Source: an uncultured Olsenella sp. (GTDB lineage: Bacteria > Actinomycetota > Coriobacteriia > Coriobacteriales > Atopobiaceae). From it: a stretch of 46,018 nt of DNA. The translations under genes were made by a program, and so were the position numbers. This document shows positions 44,801-46,018 of this stretch, in pieces (positions within the stretch are counted from its first letter, which is position 1; every line of letters begins with the position of its first letter). Location: contig CASEVE010000015.1 of the NCBI GenBank assembly GCA_949291295.1, positions 1-46,018 of the forward strand. Direction: 5' to 3'. The notes beneath the pieces are model-generated. The model was given only the letters and a program-made list of their open reading frames with translations, was not told the DNA's origin and did no database searches.

Positions 44801-44861
44801 AGACAAGGAGGCATGCCGCTATGGCAGCGAAGATCCCCCTTCTTCTCATCCGCTTACTCAT
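35844..44861 (-). CDS. Giant secreted multimodular sialidase, GH33 (3005 aa)
   Basis: Cleaves terminal sialic acid from glycans outside the cell. After a signal peptide (1-31) comes the GH33 domain: FRIP at 59-62, Asp-boxes at 94-103 (SVSKDNGATW) and 253-260 (TSTDGLNW), probable catalytic E332 (SEATAVQI) and Y445 (FAYSCL). Then follow two related beta modules (about 560-980), an unnamed 150-residue module at 985-1134 repeated at 1976-2123, F5/8C-type (CBM32) domains at 1142-1289 and 1364-1511, FIVAR-type helices at 1292-1359 and 2788-2853, eight Flg_new/InlB B-repeats (2131-2779, with an Ig-like domain at 2200-2285) and three DUF5648-like repeats (2866-3003). There is no LPxTG motif. AGGAGAG precedes the ATG at 44861; the open frame upstream is repeat array 3. 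The 50 bp upstream are AT-rich. Confidence 0.93.
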   Translation of the reverse strand: MSKRMRRRGIFAAIAACLLVFCVALVSARAADVTYAEKPANGTTEGQPFRAGTGGSQCFRIPTIATLDDGTIVAATDARWNWTMDGGGLDTIVSVSKDNGATWTYTFANYLGDNGNTANQASTAFIDPALATDGKTLYLVADIFPAGIALNGAHSGPAVGDGFDENGNLRLRVNGGETINGSYGATVAAKSYDYYLDLDELEIRKAADDSLVEGYTVDAYFNITDTETNVTKNLFCADAPFQVFPTDYLYMTTSTDGLNWSEPTLLDLKEPDEATLLVGPGNGIVLDDGTVVFSVYEYTSGKQEAGIIWAGEDGVWHRSAPASSNATHWTSEATAVQIDSTTIRQFVRDGHTTLFYLDYTLQDGTWVPGELVDTGMVKRGANGNQLSAIKYSEKIDGKDAILVSLASSTSGRTDGKIYVGLVNDDKTMEWKYSYAVTEPGSAFAYSCLTELADGSVAILYEGSGDPETFEIIPIDDIVSDKTNLNYAQKSVTMMEDGSVTLTDPSGDYSAESTEMVDTNVATVELAPAPASDSTGKTGSAEGQYNGSEVALSDCLFTFAKDADADTYTISATDANGGTVYLDPSEGATGFPVKSSLTNKMTVTATAEGADTVYLRTNGGTNKQAYLFFYRNSSLRFDRVNTLEGHDDWKQHCSVLLYAPVSGDQTSSTEIPGYVKVTDFSSLDGNEYLIVFHADNSNYYVLYPTASTANRSTQAAQVVPGEASTRITFTAVAPGNTGLLLGGTYYDVTVNAYEHVAVDLEPRGESKTFELTGTPAVGEYDEKVATVEVAQEIGAVNLGNVVDLSSAAYTFTRGDGDSFTATAQATDGTTVYLSPAGQGAGFPYSTGEKSFTLSTGSIEGSFYLRDSSHYLYFDGTDFDRVGTVDATRCSFYLFVADADATGSAISGYRQVTSVADVENGQYLVVPASVSETLMLYPSNSSSDKMAHVASYTATTSLTISPVAVGETSVKVGEVIYDITVAEPEPYTEENPFLFPTEGQTATLQFELGEIYDDTSNNGTGNWSTTVFYDEKNNATLIDSLNYGDTLSVPFKAEYAGEYEVTLYYESGGPENKLSWTDEGGVVENGQQAAGHTDASVIRTVDFTMNVLKPGSSTLVFGAVDAKNAPRLDKLEITFAGVVPSESDENIALGKQAFASGSEADTTQPENLTDGDTASRDSRWACPQGAQSPWAYVDLGYTYNVKTVKLFWETRKPTSYEIQIAADGADLSSEDAWETVYTGDQPDEKTETIVIEGEHTARYVRVLINSYVAQDPDSSGSWNNVSLYEIEVYGGLLVNFDALNDALEAAKAADTEGKTDESVAALEDAIAAAEALLDDPDVTQEQIDVAVTALNEAVEGLEDKPVITGDNVALNKPATASSVEANTQFTADKAVDGDATGTSRWASIVGEENPWIYVDLEGTYDLDAVRLIWQNRKATDYVIQVAADGADLDSEDAWKTVATADQPETTTEELFLAEGTQGRYVRVYVNEFVALNPDNNVEWNNVSIFELEVYGTLVAPDTPDAPGTSTQVWGPGGETWKLEISYACDTLGATHKPSDSKPSKKNTISGKFFSFGEMSYDAENQVWTVPATLDVSAILEDHFGVAHEAEKDLEFTLEYVEAKSRWAIQSDEDIVTIALTGTCEPVAPAEPTADNIKNFYVTIYSAAPQDDGTTIYKSVSSSRLDVSDLAEWSFNEPILGEDGVWTSAGAVNATSLVSKFLRDHASSHYRRDTSDPITKTITLTYDVSSGKWIAPSDGVDYSNGTERNGVAFRLIQQYTVTYAPGRDLSGGIPDGDEVDGGAFDKGATVELPETAPFTNANGVFAGWKASIKSGTSSTVHFYPKGTDMTMFGQNVKLDAYWMDVDLQVASTAYDANKAVTDYEFADTASLEVADGPVTVLYRAQVQGNSQYPYELACDGATAVYDSELTGTIDYAKTSKYVYFTKTYEPEGAFDVSETVTMGDASDTATVSLTVPEPADDHYTAENPFVFPTGDESAVLEFELGQLRNDESNDNGWSMVVSEGYDGVKYVDAVNYGDYIDVPFKAERPGVYDVVLSYGSGSTNNKLAWTDEKGVVENGQQGITEAEDGATILHTVKFQMTVNEAGESTLVFGAADSGNAPRLDKLTITLKEVAPETHTVTFDDGVNDPTTQTVNDGDKATKPETDPTRTGYTFVGWFADGAEAAFDFENTAIEEDLTLTAKWTLKAPTVSVTASDDAPVEGEAVTLTANVTHDLTEGITYTYAWTKGDAPVEDAAQATLEVTGSGAYVVTVTATDADGLTATATGEITVTFAPKPTYTVTFVVPEGVIAPEDQTVTEGEKATKPSPDPTRTGYDFAGWFAEGAETAYDFDTPVTGNLTLTAKWTPKVFAIIFNPNGGELIEDGPHAVAYDDVYGSLPTPTRDGYTFAGWFIGEDQITEDTIFTGTEDPTLTAHWTGNEYTVSFDANGGTVNPASMTVTFGEAFGTLPTPTRDGYAFAGWFLGEDSVSSTTTYTTVGNSELVAHWTANAYSVKLDANGGAVNPEVVTVTYDAAYGTLPEPTRAGYTFQGWFDGQTEVTSETIFKGGDGVTLTAQWTVNTYTVTFDANGGTVATESKNVTFDSAYGTLPEPTRTGYTFAGWCDASGATVTADTIFSTADNVTLIAQWTANVYRVTFNANGGRVDYSTTFIAYGSAFGKLPVPARDGYTFAGWLDADGNEVTDATIFSFTKDVVLTAQWDANTYKVTFEMPDGTTKTVDVTYGEAYGALPTPTRDGYVFQGWFDANGNKVTDATIFLTASDVTLTAKWEAEPEPEPEVDKGDLQASVDAAGKLDKDDYTDESWADFQEAYETAQDVLADKDATQAEVDAALEALETAQDALTKPEPKPEAEAVEMYRLYNQWTGEHFYTASAEEREALVDKGWDYEGIGWYAPTKGDKVYRLYNPFVDGGDHHYTLDEHEYEALQGLGWKGEGVGWYSADEGDEGAVPLYRQYNPYAETGTHNYTPDENENDTLESLGWTAEGIAWYGVTPVEK

Positions 44862-45009
44862 GTCTCTCCTCTTCTCCCGTAGCAAAACTTCTGCCAATAA
44901 CACCAGATATTTAATTGTGTTTTGAGAACCTGAATGCTTGCTTTGCACATTCGCCCAGCGGACGTTTTTATCGGCATCTGGCACCCCCGTCTCCTTTAGA
45001 GGCGAGTGC

Positions 45010-45424
45010 GCCGAGAAACCGTAGCAGCCGTACCATGCCGGTCCGTAGGGCGCCGAGAAATCGCAGCGGGCGTACCAGGTCGAATCATCGTATGCCGAGA
45101 AACCGTGGCAGCTGTACCAGGTCGGCCATTTTGGCGCCGAGAAAATCAGGCTGATGTACCCGGTCGGGCTTTCGGACGCCGAGAAAACCCGGCGAGTGTA
45201 CCGTGCTGGACCTTGGTGGGCCGAGAAATGCTGACCGGTGTACCGCAGCAACCCGCCTCAAGCCGAGGAAACTTGCCGACTGTACCGGAGCGTAACGACC
45301 AAAAACGATGTGCCTGGTACAGCCAACCGTATTTCTCGGCACCTAAGCGTGAGATGCGGTACACCGGGCGGAGTTTCTCGGCGCGGGCCGCGTCGGCACG
45401 GTACACCGGGCGGGGTTTCTCGGC
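45010..45424. repeat. 42-bp phased repeat array 3 (7 forward + 3 inverted units)
   Basis: Forward units start at 45010, 45052, 45094, 45136, 45178, 45220 and 45262, all exactly 42 bp apart. Inverted units end at 45340, 45382 and 45424, also 42 bp apart. The plan is again GCCGAGAAA-N11-GTACC-N17. The centre (start of the last forward unit to end of the first inverted one) is 79 bp, the same as in array 2. The array begins 149 bp upstream of the sialidase start codon. It makes an in-frame but spurious 130-residue extension of the sialidase reading frame. The remainder of the 715-bp gap (44862-45009, 45425-45576) holds no gene that I can see. Confidence 0.95.
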
Positions 45425-45515
45425 GAAAGCGCCAGCGACTTGTAACGAATTGAGGGTTGGGGCGTTGCGAGGCTCTTTCACCCGCAGCGAGAAGAACAGA
45501 CGGCGCCAAGGCACA

Positions 45516-45551
45516 AGGAAGGGGGCGCCCCGCGTGGGACGCCCCCTCCTG
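45516..45551 (-). terminator. GC-rich terminator-like hairpin of the truncated surface-protein gene
   Basis: AGGAAGGGGGCG (45516-45527) pairs with CGCCCCCTCCT (ending near 45550), with one bulge, 26 bp after the stop codon of the surface-protein gene on the minus strand. On that strand it is followed by TGTGCC rather than a T-run. Confidence 0.5.
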
Positions 45552-45576
45552 GGTGGTGCTGTGGAGCTCGGTCGCG

Positions 45577-46018
45577 CTAGCGGCGCCTGCGGGAGACCGC
45601 GACGGCGCTGACGCCGGCGGCCGCGGTGGCGAGAAGGGCCACGAGCGACGTCGGGTCGCCGGCGAGGGCCACGAGCGACGTCGGGTCGCCGGCGCTCGGG
45701 AGCTCGGTGGAGCCGCCGGAGGTGCCGGGCTTGGTCGTGCTTCCGGGGGTGCCGGGCTTCTGGTCGTCATCGGAGCCGGGGGCCACGTCGTCGCCGGGCT
45801 CTTCGGCGCCGGGCTTCTGGTCGTCGGCGGGCTCGTCGGTGCCGGGGGTATCCGCGCCGGGCTCGTCGGTGCCGGGCTTCTGGTCGTCGCCAGGCTCGTC
45901 GGTGCCGGGCTCGTCGGTTCCGGGCTCGTCGGTTCCGGGCTCGTCGGTTCCGGGCTCATCCGTGCCGGGCTCGTCGGTGCCGGGCTCGTCCGTGCCGGGC
46001 TCGTCGGTGCCGGGCTCG
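45577..46018 (-). CDS. C-terminal part of a wall-anchored surface protein (5' end outside window)
   Basis: The frame is open to the window edge, so only the last 146 or so residues are seen. They begin with a tandem stalk of TDEPG pentapeptides, pass into related Pro/Gly/Asp spacers (DDQKPGTDEPGADTPG), then PGTPGSTTKPGTSGGS. The C-terminus has a sorting-like LPSAG, a hydrophobic run (LVALLATAAAGVSAVAV) and the basic end SRRRR. LPSAG departs from LPxTG at the Thr, so the matching sortase is uncertain. A 10-residue duplication, AGDPTSLVAL twice, sits between motif and helix. An internal GTG within the spacer is not a real start. The stalk is typical of wall-spanning regions of adhesins or glycosidases; the function is in the missing part. 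Confidence 0.85.
   Translation of the reverse strand, partial: EPGTDEPGTDEPGTDEPGTDEPGTDEPGTDEPGTDEPGTDEPGDDQKPGTDEPGADTPGTDEPADDQKPGAEEPGDDVAPGSDDDQKPGTPGSTTKPGTSGGSTELPSAGDPTSLVALAGDPTSLVALLATAAAGVSAVAVSRRRR
45636..45693. repeat. 30-bp in-frame tandem duplication in the sorting signal
   Basis: A 28-bp identical stretch occurs at 45636-45663 and again at 45666-45693, giving a 30-bp period. It encodes the doubled AGDPTSLVAL. The two copies have no differences, so the duplication looks recent. Confidence 0.92.
45892..46018. repeat. 15-bp tandem repeats encoding TDEPG
   Basis: About eight units of a 15-bp repeat (GTGCCGGGCTCGTCG and near variants) run to the window edge and encode TDEPG pentapeptides of a wall-spanning stalk. 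Variation is mostly synonymous (GTGCC or GTTCC). Length changes by slippage are likely. Confidence 0.9.

Noticed and set aside
35943..44882. 2979-residue open frame antisense to the sialidase
   Set aside because: A GC-codon shadow of the real gene: Val/Gly/Leu/Arg-rich, with no domain marks. The sense frame has a full domain architecture.
44862..45251. 130-residue N-terminal extension of the sialidase reading frame
   Set aside because: It translates repeat array 3 (periodic FSA...Y pattern every 14 residues). A strong AGGAGAG site and a classical signal peptide at 44861 mark the true start.

Overview
This is a GC-rich window with the genes of a fermentative, host-associated actinobacterium. 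My best guess is a member of the Coriobacteriia close to Olsenella or Atopobium. That rests on gene content and protein style (type II isocitrate dehydrogenase, CBS-regulated family II pyrophosphatase, PPi-type phosphofructokinase, sortase pili, a giant sialidase), because there is no rRNA or tRNA gene to confirm it.

Layout. 216-3071 (minus): a membrane-anchored protein of unknown function and a CPBP-family membrane protease. 3283-5876 (minus): a two-gene ABC exporter whose apparent promoter holds a G10 tract. 6038-6608: repeat array 1. 6814-7779: a lactate/malate dehydrogenase-family enzyme. 7990-9669: the ABC-F factor EttA. 9915-16497 (plus): CBS-type pyrophosphatase, YfbR-type nucleotidase, TrmB, a DUF3825-like protein and NADP-isocitrate dehydrogenase. 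16592-17146: a GNAT acetyltransferase. 17200-29192 (minus): a sortase-assembled pilus operon, read as giant tip adhesin, backbone pilin, class C sortase and a small Tat-signal pilin-like subunit. 29416-31648: a YdcF-like protein and a PurF-like protein without its catalytic cysteine. 31844-32637: repeat array 2. 32710-35306 (plus): enolase and a PPi-type phosphofructokinase. 35844-44861 (minus): a 3005-residue modular sialidase. 45010-45424: repeat array 3. 45577 to the window end: the C-terminus of another wall-anchored protein.

The genes fit a mucosal lifestyle. The pilus and giant adhesin would attach the cell, the sialidase would release sialic acid from mucin, and glycolysis (PFK, enolase, 2-hydroxyacid dehydrogenase) would ferment the sugars. 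A PPi-using phosphofructokinase and a nucleotide-regulated pyrophosphatase occur together, which suggests that pyrophosphate is a managed energy currency.

The most unusual content is noncoding. Three arrays share the plan GCCGAGAAA-N11-GTACC-N17, repeated at an almost exact 42-bp period (four helical turns). All three switch orientation once, so the units converge on a centre. Separate families of long, nearly perfect palindromes (arms up to 77 and 84 bp) sit directly after stop codons. Two poly-G tracts, one in a promoter spacer and one early in the adhesin reading frame, look like phase-variation switches.
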